Positions 37,524-46,468 of a stretch of 64,000 nucleotides of DNA are shown here, piece after piece. The notes under the pieces are model-generated. The model ran no database searches and had not been told where the DNA came from. It saw nothing but the letters and a program-made list of their open reading frames with translations. The first letter of the stretch is position 1; the number at the start of each line of letters is the position of its first letter. Origin of the DNA: Chlamydiota bacterium. Its GTDB lineage: Bacteria; Chlamydiota; Chlamydiia; Chlamydiales; Rhabdochlamydiaceae. A program made the position numbers and the translations under genes. Where the stretch lies: positions 1 to 64,000 of the forward strand of contig JAJFMD010000004.1 of NCBI GenBank assembly GCA_021772335.1. The letters are read 5' to 3'.

Positions 37524-38230
37524 CGAATTGTCTCTCTAATCACAATTTGTTCATTTAAAATCTCATAAGAAAGCGCACAACTTATCATATCCCCAACCGA
37601 AAGATCGTGTATAGCCCAAGAACTCTTGCTTTGAGGATAAAAAATTGAATAATTAAGAAAAGAAGTATCCTGCCACATTTCTAGATCGAAAATACCTATT
37701 CCAATAGCTTTTAAAAAGGACTCTCTTCTCGTCCAACAATGGTAAAATGCCTCTAGTTGAGTTGCCTTCCCCTTTTGCGTTGTAATAAATTGCAACTCCT
37801 CTTTAGAGAAGAATTGACGAACAATCGATACAAAATTTGGCATTGGTCTAATTTTCTCAAGATCAATACCTACCTGAGTACTGCGAGAAAAAACTAAGGC
37901 AATTTGATCATCTGAGTGAGAAAGATTAAAATAAAGGCGTTTATTACTTTGTTCTGTTAAATGGGGTTTTCCTCTATCTTTTTGATGAATGATAACATCT
38001 GATATGGCTATCTCTAAATATTCTGAGATAATGCTCTTTAAAAGCCCCCTCGATAAAACATATCTTACACGATCAATATCCGAATGGAATCTTGATGCCT
38101 TTAATTTCTCTCTCAGAGATAAAATCTTCTCAAAGCTTTGATATTTAGAATACCAATCCATTACAGCGGCATAAAACACCTGAATTTCGCCATCTTCAAG
38201 TTTTCTTTGCCGCAACATTCTCATACTCAT
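37517..38230 (-). CDS. 4'-phosphopantetheinyl transferase (Sfp type)
   Basis: 237-aa enzyme that activates carrier domains by adding the CoA-derived arm. Motifs: GKPHLTEQSNKRLYFNLSHS, VGIDLEKIRPM (Mg-binding GxD) and CWTRRESFLKAIG (W-x-x-K-E-x-x-x-K with K replaced by R). Size and motif spacing fit Sfp rather than AcpS. Start uncertain: three close ATG codons (38230, 38224, 38218) all fit the usual EIQVFYA start region better than the 38284 frame. It overlaps the sbnA-like 3' end. Confidence 0.9.
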   Translation of the reverse strand: MSMRMLRQRKLEDGEIQVFYAAVMDWYSKYQSFEKILSLREKLKASRFHSDIDRVRYVLSRGLLKSIISEYLEIAISDVIIHQKDRGKPHLTEQSNKRLYFNLSHSDDQIALVFSRSTQVGIDLEKIRPMPNFVSIVRQFFSKEELQFITTQKGKATQLEAFYHCWTRRESFLKAIGIGIFDLEMWQDTSFLNYSIFYPQSKSSWAIHDLSVGDMISCALSYEILNEQIVIRETIRC

Positions 38231-39161
38231 ATGTTCTTTCAACCCATTCCCTGTTATAGACAGTATCGATATACTTTTCTCCAAAGTCAGCAGAAAGAGC
38301 TACAACTGTCGAATCTGGAATAATATTTTGTGCATATTTAGACACTGCACTCAAAACCGTTCCTGATGACCCTCCAAGAGAAAGTCCAAATTTTTTATAA
38401 AAATAGTGACACATTTCTACTGTTTCTATCTCTTCAATGAAAATGATTTGATCAATATCATCAGTTTTTGCAATTGGAGGACACACACTCGTGCCTAAAC
38501 CAGGGATATGTCGTTTTTTTGGAGTATTACTAAATGTCACAGAGCCTACAGCATCTACTGCAATGATACGTGTTTTAGGAGAATTCTCTTTAAAATAGCG
38601 AGCACAACCCATCAACGTCCCAGTAGTCCCTGCTCCAATGAACAAATAGTCAACTTGCGGAATATGCTCTAAAATTTCTGGAGCAGTTTTTGCATAATGG
38701 GCCGCTGGATTAAGAGGATTAGCATATTGGTTTGTCCATATGTAATTAGGATCACACTTCAATTTTTGATGTATCACTGCAAGTCTTGTTCCCAAATATC
38801 CTCCTCTCTCATCCAAGGAATTTACACTGATCACATCTGCATCATAAAATTCAAGAAGCTCTTTGTTTTTAATAGAAATATTTGGATCAGTCACACAGAT
38901 GAATGGAATTTGATTCTCCTTACAGACAATGCTCAATGCAACTCCAAGATTTCCAGATGAAGACTCAATGATTTTTGTTTGGCTTGAGAAAGCATCTGAT
39001 TCTATAACTCCTTTTACAAGGGCTCTGGCTGTCGTCAATTTAATTGAACCAGCAATATTTAATCCCTCTAATTTGATATAAAGATTAGATTGTAAAATAA
39101 AATCTTCTAAATGAAAGAAAATCGGAGGGCAAGAAATTTCAGAGAGTTTATTGATGATCAT
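38196..39161 (-). CDS. sbnA: SbnA-like 2,3-diaminopropionate pathway PLP enzyme
   Basis: 321-aa fold-type II PLP enzyme. SbnA condenses O-phospho-L-serine with glutamate to ACEGA. Motifs: LNIAGSIKLTTARAL with the PLP Lys (the K of SIKLTTA), SSSGNLGVALS, phosphate loop GAGTTGTLMG and GGSSGTVLSA. The SIKL sequence in place of the SFKDR of cysteine synthases, length close to SbnA (about 326 aa) and an SbnB gene in the same island argue for SbnA over CysK. I start it at 39161, with ATGA overlap to the previous gene; the longer frame from 39299 adds 46 residues encoded in the neighbour. Confidence 0.85.
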   Translation of the reverse strand: MIINKLSEISCPPIFFHLEDFILQSNLYIKLEGLNIAGSIKLTTARALVKGVIESDAFSSQTKIIESSSGNLGVALSIVCKENQIPFICVTDPNISIKNKELLEFYDADVISVNSLDERGGYLGTRLAVIHQKLKCDPNYIWTNQYANPLNPAAHYAKTAPEILEHIPQVDYLFIGAGTTGTLMGCARYFKENSPKTRIIAVDAVGSVTFSNTPKKRHIPGLGTSVCPPIAKTDDIDQIIFIEEIETVEMCHYFYKKFGLSLGGSSGTVLSAVSKYAQNIIPDSTVVALSADFGEKYIDTVYNREWVERTYEYENVAAKKT

Positions 39162-40147
39162 TCGGAAAATATTTGATGTGAAATAATGTTGTTGATGAAT
39201 TTTTGCCGGAAAAAGGTAGAGTTCGGAGCCAAAAGGCGACCTGTTCTCGAGAAATTGCATATATTTGCTGGATCTTCTTGAGGAAAAATAAAAACGCATC
39301 TCTCCTTATGAGTAATCTGACTTTCAATGGGATGAACTCTATCAGAAATCATTTGGATCTTTGGATGATAGGAATGACAGCAAATTTGAAAAATATTGTT
39401 CAAAACTATTTCACTAAATATCTCAATAGCGAGGTAATCTTTGGGCATCTTGGCCAAAAGTTCTTTTTTGAAAACCATCTCATACCAAATTCCATAAATA
39501 CAGACTAAAATGTTAGACGAATGACAAAAACCATCTATCTCATTGAGTTTTGCAATCGTATTAAGTCGAGCTAAAAGTATATGTTCATCAAGAACAACAT
39601 TTACAATAAATGCATTTCTACTAAGCTTTACATCGTCTCTATAAAAAACTGCTGCAAAAAGTGATACCGAGTTTTGAAACTGCGTATCCTCAACAAGTTT
39701 TTGAATTGCAGCATATCTATGATGTCCATCTGCAATTGTCATAGGCCCTTGTAATGCAATGACCTTTTCACGGTTCTCAATAGCCCATACACTGTGTATA
39801 TTGCCTTTTTGATCACAGACATTTTTTTTAGGCGCAGCAACACTTTTTAGCTCTCCAATTTTTCTCTTAAAAGCAATGTCCTCTGTTAATAGAAGAATTG
39901 GGTTGATCTGTGCTTTTTGAAGTTTTAAATCTTGATATAAAGCTCCAATACGATAGGAAAAAGTTTCTTCATGCTCATAAATTAAACCAAAGTTTCCAGC
40001 TGATATAGAACATAGCAACCCAATATTACTTTCTTCTTCAAACTTTTGTTCATAGAGAAAAAAATTAGGATCCTCCAAATTGGAAACAGGCTGTAATTTA
40101 AAATCAACCTGGGAAGTAGGATTGCAAACTTCCATTTCTTCTAACAT
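39158..40147 (-). CDS. DUF1015-family protein, possible free-serine kinase
   Basis: About 329-aa protein with TIADGHHRYAAIQKL, the DUF1015 motif related to the ParB/sulfiredoxin nucleotide site, and LLAPNSTFFRQKF near the C terminus. Free-serine kinases such as SbnI share this fold and supply O-phosphoserine to SbnA; this gene directly precedes the sbnA-like gene with ATGA overlap, so I infer the same step here. It lacks roughly 70 N-terminal residues of typical DUF1015 proteins. The start is uncertain (GTG 40159, ATG 40147 or 40135), all inside the amidinotransferase 3' end. Confidence 0.65.
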   Translation of the reverse strand: MLEEMEVCNPTSQVDFKLQPVSNLEDPNFFLYEQKFEEESNIGLLCSISAGNFGLIYEHEETFSYRIGALYQDLKLQKAQINPILLLTEDIAFKRKIGELKSVAAPKKNVCDQKGNIHSVWAIENREKVIALQGPMTIADGHHRYAAIQKLVEDTQFQNSVSLFAAVFYRDDVKLSRNAFIVNVVLDEHILLARLNTIAKLNEIDGFCHSSNILVCIYGIWYEMVFKKELLAKMPKDYLAIEIFSEIVLNNIFQICCHSYHPKIQMISDRVHPIESQITHKERCVFIFPQEDPANICNFSRTGRLLAPNSTFFRQKFINNIISHQIFSE

Positions 40148-41210
40148 CGCATGTCGCACAATGAAATCCTCCTCCAAAGGAGTAAAAGTTCCTAAATTCG
40201 CAGGCAATTACTTCAAAGCCATTTCGTTCCAGAAGTTGAATTGTGGGGATTTCATGCTTCTCAACTACTACATGTTTTTGGTCCATCATGAAAACATTCA
40301 TACTAATCCATGAGCTAGTCATATATAACGGATGGCTTTCTGGTAGAGTTGATGGTGGAGCATACATAATATTCCAGTTCTTAAACATTTCTGGTATTTC
40401 TTTAACTCGGAGAGGATTGACTAAAAGTTGTCCTGGAGCTAAAGGCATCAAAGAAGCATCTATGTGCATAGGATGAGTATCTTCAAACTTTAATCGGTGA
40501 ATCCTAAATTTAGGACCTATATGACGCTCTAACCACCTGATTCCAGCTTCATTTGTCACATTACTTTGCTGAGCAAAAATGTCTCTTCCACAGCGAATAA
40601 AATCTGCAGCATCAAATGTTGGTTCATACTCATTAATTGCAAATTCAGGTTCAACTCCAAAATTAGTCTCTGTATAGCCATTCTCATAAAAACCATCTGG
40701 AAGTTCAGGTCTTGGCGCAGACTCCCATCTACCACCTCTGTTAAAGAGGTCCTTTAAAATAGATCGGTAGGCGTTGATTTCATAATGACGACTTCTCCAA
40801 GCAAGAGGCGATTCAATAATCTCATTCCCAATAACTAATAACAAATCCCTTGGCATTGCTTGATACATTCCATTTTTGCAATTCCAGTGTGGTGTTGAGT
40901 AGGATTTTGAATGATCAATACTATCAGGCCTAGATACCTTAACACCTGACTGTTCTAATATTTTGACAAAAGCATTCAGTTCCTCAGATGCTTTCTCAAT
41001 AATCTCTTCAGGGAAGGATTGACCCGCCTGTGTTTGAAAAAATTGAGCTTGATGTGTAGGAGCTGAAGCCTTAACACTATGGTCATACTCAGGTATTCGA
41101 GAGCCTTCTACTACACCAACAATGACTTCTTCTAAGGTATCCCATTCATTATATGAGCATACCGCTGATTGTGTTTCAGTTTTTACAGATGATTCAAGAG
41201 TAGCGCTCAT
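40104..41210 (-). CDS. L-arginine amidinotransferase (AGAT/GATM-like)
   Basis: 368-aa enzyme that moves the amidino group from arginine to an amine acceptor. Very similar to animal glycine amidinotransferase. The triad is visible: Asp in FDAADFIRCGRDIF, His in HPMHIDAS and Cys in GGGFHCATCDVRRNG; MPRDLLLVIGNEIIE is also conserved. In natural-product clusters such enzymes (for example CyrA, SxtG) install guanidines. Acceptor not known; diaminopropionate made in this cluster is a good candidate. Lies 10 bp after the MbtH fusion gene. Confidence 0.93.
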   Translation of the reverse strand: MSATLESSVKTETQSAVCSYNEWDTLEEVIVGVVEGSRIPEYDHSVKASAPTHQAQFFQTQAGQSFPEEIIEKASEELNAFVKILEQSGVKVSRPDSIDHSKSYSTPHWNCKNGMYQAMPRDLLLVIGNEIIESPLAWRSRHYEINAYRSILKDLFNRGGRWESAPRPELPDGFYENGYTETNFGVEPEFAINEYEPTFDAADFIRCGRDIFAQQSNVTNEAGIRWLERHIGPKFRIHRLKFEDTHPMHIDASLMPLAPGQLLVNPLRVKEIPEMFKNWNIMYAPPSTLPESHPLYMTSSWISMNVFMMDQKHVVVEKHEIPTIQLLERNGFEVIACEFRNFYSFGGGFHCATCDVRRNGSLQSYFPG

Positions 41211-41220
41211 AATACCTTCC

Positions 41221-41793
41221 TCAATTTAAATTAAATTCGCAGCAACCTTTTTTTGTGTCTTGATCGATCGTTCCTATACATAACAAAGGAACAAAATCGA
41301 CCTCAAGAAGCCCTTTAAAAGAAATTTGTTTGAAATCATTATCTAACTCATCCTTTCTTACTATCTCGAAATCCACTCTAAGGCATATCTCATGTTCTTT
41401 ATTTTGAATAATAATGTGAAAAAGGCCCTGCTTTAGAGCACTTCTAAAATTTGCTTCATTCTTCTCGTTTGCATGCAGAGTAAAATTGTGCATTTGCTTT
41501 GTGAGAAATTGAACCAAAGAACTCGGCCCCAACTTTTTCGCAGGTTTTTTTTCGGCTTCTTTAATAAGCTGATCAAAAAGCTGCTCACGTTCTCTCATTT
41601 TTTTTCGCAAACTCAAAGGTCTCATATCTTTCCATACAGACTCAATATAAGAAAGACATTCTTGCTTTGGTCCAGAGTAACCTTCAAAGTTCCAGCCAGC
41701 CGGAACAGATTTTAGGCACGGCCATATTGAATACTGCTCTTCATCATTGGTCACAACTAAATATTCAATGTCGATCTCTACATCATTAGTCAT
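41221..41793 (-). CDS. MbtH-like protein fused to an unknown C-terminal domain
   Basis: 190-aa protein. Residues about 9-65 are a full MbtH domain ([39 protein letters not shown]), the chaperone and activator of NRPS adenylation domains. Ordinary MbtH proteins stop near residue 70; here a Lys-rich linker ([21 protein letters not shown], split) leads to about 100 more residues rich in beta strands ([20 protein letters not shown]) that I do not recognise. Confidence 0.9.
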   Translation of the reverse strand: MTNDVEIDIEYLVVTNDEEQYSIWPCLKSVPAGWNFEGYSGPKQECLSYIESVWKDMRPLSLRKKMREREQLFDQLIKEAEKKPAKKLGPSSLVQFLTKQMHNFTLHANEKNEANFRSALKQGLFHIIIQNKEHEICLRVDFEIVRKDELDNDFKQISFKGLLEVDFVPLLCIGTIDQDTKKGCCEFNLN

Positions 41794-41804
41794 TTAGAAT
41801 TCTC

Positions 41805-43265
41805 TCAATTTTCATTTCTTGGAACAGCAATAATATGAAGCAAGGTGTAAAATTTCTCAAACACATCATTCGGATTTGAGGATTCAATATCAAAGATTCC
41901 ATCTCTAAACATAATCTCATCGATCGGGGTCAGCACAAGAAATCCAAATTGTCTTGATGGAATTTTCATCACTCGATTATGAGGAAAATGCATGAGTTGA
42001 ATCCAAGGGAATCCATTTGTTGTCGAATCTTCTCCCAGGGGATAATGTCGATAATTCTCTGGAATGCAGGATCTATTCAAGACATAAAAATCATATTCCC
42101 CTTCAAGCTCCAAATCTTCTTGACTTACGCAACTAAACCCATGACCTCTTTTGATTAAATGTCGCACTTCAATCTCTTCTAAACTCGTTTCGCATCCAAA
42201 GCTTTTTGAGATAAACTCCACAACTTCTTGAAACTCATTTTCTCGTGATGCATAAATTTCCACCTGATCTTGATCCCTTAACTTGATCACTCTTGTCATA
42301 GGAACAAAAGGCATTTCGAATTGATTAAAATGTCTTAGAAGCAGCTCGTTGCGATAGACATAATCTTTGACATTCAAGGACCTATCCTTCACAGCTGGAC
42401 GCATTACTGGAAGTTTTACTGACCTTTCCTCTAAATCATCAATCTCTTCGGTTCGAACCAATCCCCTAACAGCAACACTGACCCGTTTTCCTTTCCCTGA
42501 TCCAACACTCATACTTGCAAATCTATCAATAGGTGGTATAGGAGAATGAGGTGCCAAAGTTTCAGCCCCTGGATATGCTGGAGCAACATTTGGCCCTAGA
42601 TAGATTGCTGGTTCCGTATAAACATTACATACAATTTCATCATCAAAAAAACAGAGAATAAAGCTATCTTCTGAATCAGCATCTTCTAAAATTGTTCCAG
42701 AAAATGTTCCTTTTCCCATTTCCCAATTAATCAATGTGAGATCCTGATATATCGTATATCTAGGAATGGGATGAGCATGATTGTTAAGGTATTCATATTG
42801 AACAGGACACTGATCTTGATGAAATTTATTAGCGTCATAATTCATGATCAAACTCATTTCTTGAGAAAGAGCTGATATCTTGATTCCAAGAGCGTGTTCC
42901 GCAATATTTTTTACATTTCGTGAGTGTTCTCGAAATAAATGTGTCCCAATATTATCGAGGAAAATAGGTTCCCCGAATTTTGTATGCCCAAGAGGATCAG
43001 GATCTGTTGTAGCTACAGGTGATATTTCGCTGACTGTACATCCTAATTCCGCTAGAGTAACAGCATGTAACATTTTTGAATTAACAACTTCGATAAAGCT
43101 CTTTGCCATCTCATATTTTTCTGGAGTCATGTAAAAAAACATTCTGGAATCACCAAATCGCGCAGTAAAAAGATCATTATTCCCTAAGCGACCCGGCAGG
43201 GGGCTTTCATTAGCAGACAACGATAGAATCCAAAAACATTGCGCCATGAAAAAATATTTTCGCAT
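41805..43265 (-). CDS. Secreted protein of unknown family, paralogue 2
   Basis: 486-aa protein with a signal peptide (MRKYFFMAQCFWILSLSA). Shares PLPGRLG, ARFGDSRMFFYM, YQDLTLINWEMGKGT, GSGKGKRVSVAVRGLV and NGFPWIQLMHFP with the gene at 58206-59621, and more distantly with its upstream neighbour. No enzyme family recognised. ATG at 43265 chosen over the upstream GTG because GAGG sits 6 nt before it. Its place in the biosynthetic operon suggests a job at the cell envelope, perhaps with the exported product. Confidence 0.75.
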   Translation of the reverse strand: MRKYFFMAQCFWILSLSANESPLPGRLGNNDLFTARFGDSRMFFYMTPEKYEMAKSFIEVVNSKMLHAVTLAELGCTVSEISPVATTDPDPLGHTKFGEPIFLDNIGTHLFREHSRNVKNIAEHALGIKISALSQEMSLIMNYDANKFHQDQCPVQYEYLNNHAHPIPRYTIYQDLTLINWEMGKGTFSGTILEDADSEDSFILCFFDDEIVCNVYTEPAIYLGPNVAPAYPGAETLAPHSPIPPIDRFASMSVGSGKGKRVSVAVRGLVRTEEIDDLEERSVKLPVMRPAVKDRSLNVKDYVYRNELLLRHFNQFEMPFVPMTRVIKLRDQDQVEIYASRENEFQEVVEFISKSFGCETSLEEIEVRHLIKRGHGFSCVSQEDLELEGEYDFYVLNRSCIPENYRHYPLGEDSTTNGFPWIQLMHFPHNRVMKIPSRQFGFLVLTPIDEIMFRDGIFDIESSNPNDVFEKFYTLLHIIAVPRNEN

Positions 43266-43273
43266 TTTAATCC

Positions 43274-44611
43274 TCACTCGTAGATGAAAATTTCAATTTC
43301 TGTATGGAACCTTTCATTTAAAGAACTTTCTGGGAATTTTTGGAAATCAAGGCTTCTAAAGAAGACTTCATTCGTTGGAGTTAGATAAAGATGCCTCAAA
43401 TGTTCTGGTGAGACTGCCAAAACCGTTTGTTTTTCTAGGCAATATAACTGGAACATCCCTATCTGATTTTTTCCTAAATTTTCGCAAAGATGATAAGGAG
43501 AATAATTCGATGGCAATTGAGCTGTGTTTAAAATGGCAACCTTTGCGTCTTTAGATAATTCTGGTAAAACAGATTCAAGAGCGCTGAACCCATCGTCTCT
43601 TTTAATAATTTTAATCACCTGAGTTAGTGGCTGCTCAATTTTTAATAATTCCTGTATCTTTTTGGATCTCAACACTCTACAACTAAGATCCAAATCAATC
43701 ACTGACATATTATCAATCACCATTAAAGAACCCTCATCGCGAGAGAGGTCTTCGGGCATTTTCTCCTTGCAAACAACCATTCCTCTAAAATATTTCTCGT
43801 GAATGTCGTTCTCTGAAAATATTGAGTTAACGTCAATATGCTCATCAGTTGAACTAATGAAATTTTCTGACTCTTGAGCAAATCCCCTTGATATATTTGC
43901 CATATATTTACCTTTCCAACTCCCGACTGCTTTGGGACCGTAAAGATCAATCGGTGCAAAAAATGTCCACGGCAGCAGTTCTAAGTCAGTAGTCGATGTC
44001 ACACTGTTTAATTTTAAAATCCCAATGTTCTCATGAGGATTCAATAGAACAACAAATCGATGGTTACTACTCCGATCATGAAAAATACATCCACCAACGG
44101 TTGCATTAGCAAGTTGCCAATCATAAAGAAAGATATTTTCAAATTGTAATTTGTTGTCTTTCACCCCCCTACCAAACGAGGATGACAAGTCGTTTTTGTT
44201 AGTAAAAAATCCGTGAGTATCCTGATTTAAAACACACTCATGTTGACAATACTGAACTTGTAGCTCTAGGTTAGAACATTCCCTTGCCAGGTTATTCGAG
44301 TAGCTAAAAAAGTCATTCAATGTTTGGATACTGTCATCAGAAATATCTAGAGATCCAGAACTGATAAGTCGAATATTTCTCATCTTTGTTAAATTAGGAT
44401 GAGGTTGTCCCATGACTACAAAAAAACTATCATTAATAGAATCGACAAACTGGGTAGAGGAATTATTAGGGGAACCATCCCTGTAAAAGATCAATGTTGT
44501 AGCACCAATCTTAGCCGCAATCGATTTTTCTTGCACTTCATCTGCATAGAAAAGAGTACACAATAGTAGTTGAGTTACTACGACAAATACTGATGAAAAA
44601 CCATTTTTCAT
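43274..44611 (-). CDS. Secreted protein of unknown family, paralogue 1 (diverged)
   Basis: 445-aa protein with a signal peptide ending near LFYA. It is the first gene of the minus-strand biosynthetic operon. Weak but ordered matches to the other two secreted paralogues: YDWQLANATVGG, FFAPIDLYGPKAVG, GKYMANISRGF, IKRDDGFSALES and LYLTPTNEVFFR. The N-terminal third is much diverged and has lost the LPGRLG motif. ATG at 44611 preferred to TTG at 44620. Confidence 0.7.
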   Translation of the reverse strand: MKNGFSSVFVVVTQLLLCTLFYADEVQEKSIAAKIGATTLIFYRDGSPNNSSTQFVDSINDSFFVVMGQPHPNLTKMRNIRLISSGSLDISDDSIQTLNDFFSYSNNLARECSNLELQVQYCQHECVLNQDTHGFFTNKNDLSSSFGRGVKDNKLQFENIFLYDWQLANATVGGCIFHDRSSNHRFVVLLNPHENIGILKLNSVTSTTDLELLPWTFFAPIDLYGPKAVGSWKGKYMANISRGFAQESENFISSTDEHIDVNSIFSENDIHEKYFRGMVVCKEKMPEDLSRDEGSLMVIDNMSVIDLDLSCRVLRSKKIQELLKIEQPLTQVIKIIKRDDGFSALESVLPELSKDAKVAILNTAQLPSNYSPYHLCENLGKNQIGMFQLYCLEKQTVLAVSPEHLRHLYLTPTNEVFFRSLDFQKFPESSLNERFHTEIEIFIYE

Positions 44612-44938
44612 TGCTGACAATCCCCAGAAAAGCGCATTGATATCATGGAATAGAATTAAATCAAAAGAAAATTCAGGTTCACAAATATGAGTTCAAACCG
44701 ATTTACTCATAAATCTTCCGCCATGCAATTAACTCATTTTTTACTCGTTACAAATCCTCTTGGTGCAAACTATGAAGTAAAATCCAAACGATTGTAACTC
44801 GTGTAAAGCCGTTTAACACCTAGTCAATTCGTTTTATTACACGTGCATTGTGATAAAAACCAAAAGCAATTTTCTGACTAATTAATTGATCCTTGATGAG
44901 AAGCAAATAAACTTGTCAAATCGGGGTGACTTCTAAAA
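44612..44938. other. Intergenic region upstream of the minus-strand operon
   Basis: About 327 bp, AT-rich, expected to hold the promoter of the 10-gene operon. I find no clearly convincing -35/-10 pair. It includes the inverted repeat at 44832-44858. Confidence 0.55.
44832..44858. promoter_or_regulatory. Inverted repeat, candidate operator
   Basis: TTTTATTACA-N7-TGTGATAAAA, arms matching at 9 of 10 positions. The spacing and length suit a dimeric regulator. It lies about 220 bp upstream of the minus operon and 81 bp beyond the stop of the CADG-domain gene, so an RNA hairpin at that transcript's end is the alternative. Confidence 0.35.
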
Positions 44939-46045
44939 CTAACGCAAAATCCTGCGTGTAGCAAAAAGTCTATGCAAATGATTTATATCAATATTTCTAA
45001 AAGGATTAGGCACTCTAAAAATGCGATTCAACCTATGATAACACTCCGATAATAACGAACCTAACTTGAGAAGAACTAAATAAGCACAGGCCGCTGTCCC
45101 TGTGGCAATAGCTATGGAATAAACCTTTCCTTTAAAAGGGCCAGTAGGTTTTACCCTGAATTTGAACACAGCAGAATTTGACAAATTCTTTAAATTTGCA
45201 GCTTCAACAGAAATGTAATAAACTTCATATTCTTTGGGAGTTTTTCCTTCAAAATATTGCCCAGTATGATCATCAAAAAAATTCATCCAATTTGGCAAGG
45301 AATCTCCATTTGCAAGTTTAGCAAAATGAGTTAAAGATCCGTTATAAGAATCCCTAAAAGTATCCTTTGAAAGATAAAACATAAAAGATGTGTCCCTATC
45401 ATATTTTATGTTTAATGGAGGATTATGAACGAATGGCTTTTGATCTATTTCATGAGAATGAGGAATAGGCCTTCCAGAAACTAGTGTAGGTCCAGGCAAG
45501 AGGCTCCACAATCTTTGGAAAAAGGCAGGAGGATCAAGATCAGATTGAATCAACTCCCCTAATCTTGAGAAAAAGGGAAGAGTCGCATCTTTTGTTTTAG
45601 CAACAGATTGGCTGAGCAATTCATTAGCTTCTAGAGAAGCTTCTTTAATGATCATTGGGTCAAGGTTGTTTAAAGCATATTTGTCACTGCCTGTTTGCAT
45701 AAATTTACTTAATAAAGAGACAACTTTGCCGAGACTAGTGTATTCATCACACCGTTCTTTTAGCGTTCCAGAATCAAAAAAAAGACGATACAAAGGATTG
45801 CCGGGTTTGCGTAGAGCCTGTTGCATTCTCTTGCTATAGACTGGATCTTGAGAGAGAAGAGAAAGTTGACGAAGATAGCCCTTTAATAAACTCTTTGGAT
45901 AAGCTTGCCGAAAAAAAGCCTCATAGCAAATTTGCGGAGGGTCGATGAGTGCATCAAAAGTCGATGTCACTGGATTGCTCGAGCTATAACATGCGGTAGT
46001 GAAATTAATTGAGAGCGTAAAAGGCAGAGCCCCTGTTAAAGCCAT
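44939..46045 (-). CDS. Membrane protein with cadherin-like (CADG) domain
   Basis: 368-aa protein. N-terminal hydrophobic stretch (MALTGALPFTLSINFTTAC) looks like a signal peptide. Residues about 210-305 resemble a dystroglycan-type cadherin-like domain: NIKYDRDTSFMFYLSKDTFR, NGDSLPNWMNFFD, then GKTPKEYEVYYISVEA and FKFRV. A hydrophobic helix follows (VYSIAIATGTAACAYLVLL), then a short basic cytoplasmic tail. The likely topology is an exported stalk with one C-terminal anchor. Start ATG 46045 has AAAGGA upstream; an earlier GTG at 46075 is possible. Link to the biosynthetic cluster is positional only. Confidence 0.6.
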   Translation of the reverse strand: MALTGALPFTLSINFTTACYSSSNPVTSTFDALIDPPQICYEAFFRQAYPKSLLKGYLRQLSLLSQDPVYSKRMQQALRKPGNPLYRLFFDSGTLKERCDEYTSLGKVVSLLSKFMQTGSDKYALNNLDPMIIKEASLEANELLSQSVAKTKDATLPFFSRLGELIQSDLDPPAFFQRLWSLLPGPTLVSGRPIPHSHEIDQKPFVHNPPLNIKYDRDTSFMFYLSKDTFRDSYNGSLTHFAKLANGDSLPNWMNFFDDHTGQYFEGKTPKEYEVYYISVEAANLKNLSNSAVFKFRVKPTGPFKGKVYSIAIATGTAACAYLVLLKLGSLLSECYHRLNRIFRVPNPFRNIDINHLHRLFATRRILR

Positions 46046-46468
46046 TGCTAATTTTCCTTTAAAACACTGAATCACAACGAATTATTTGATTATAGCTATG
46101 ATTTTACATTAATTCAAGCTACCAGTAAATCTTCCGGTATACGACCAGCAAGTTTTTTCTCTAGTAAGCAATTTTAAAAATCGCTCTTTTGTCAAATTTT
46201 TTCATTAGCTCAAAAAACTAAATCAACTAAAAAACGATCACTCTCAAAAAGGAGGAAATACTTACTGCAGGAAAAATCACAAGAAGATTTAGAAAGCTTT
46301 TTAGCAGAAGAGTTAACTCTCTTCCTTAACGGATTAATGCCAACGCTAAAAAATGCATTTTTATATCTTTCTTGAATTTTTAGTGGCAACTTAGGTATGA
46401 AGTTACTCGTTTTGGCAGCAAATTAATAAATTTTTAGCTTCATTTTATCAATTTTGGAGACAATAGAA
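46046..46468. other. Divergent intergenic region
   Basis: About 420 bp between the CADG-domain gene (minus) and sbnB (plus); must hold promoters for both directions. A perfect Shine-Dalgarno-like AAGGAGG at 46249-46255 precedes an open frame without a normal start (46265-46375, reading LQEKSQEDLESFLAEELTL and on to a stop), which looks like the remains of a decayed gene. No full gene is present. Confidence 0.5.

Noticed and set aside
38196-39161. Annotating the PLP enzyme as cysteine synthase
   Set aside because: The PLP-lysine segment reads SIKLTTA rather than SFKDR and an SbnB partner is present.
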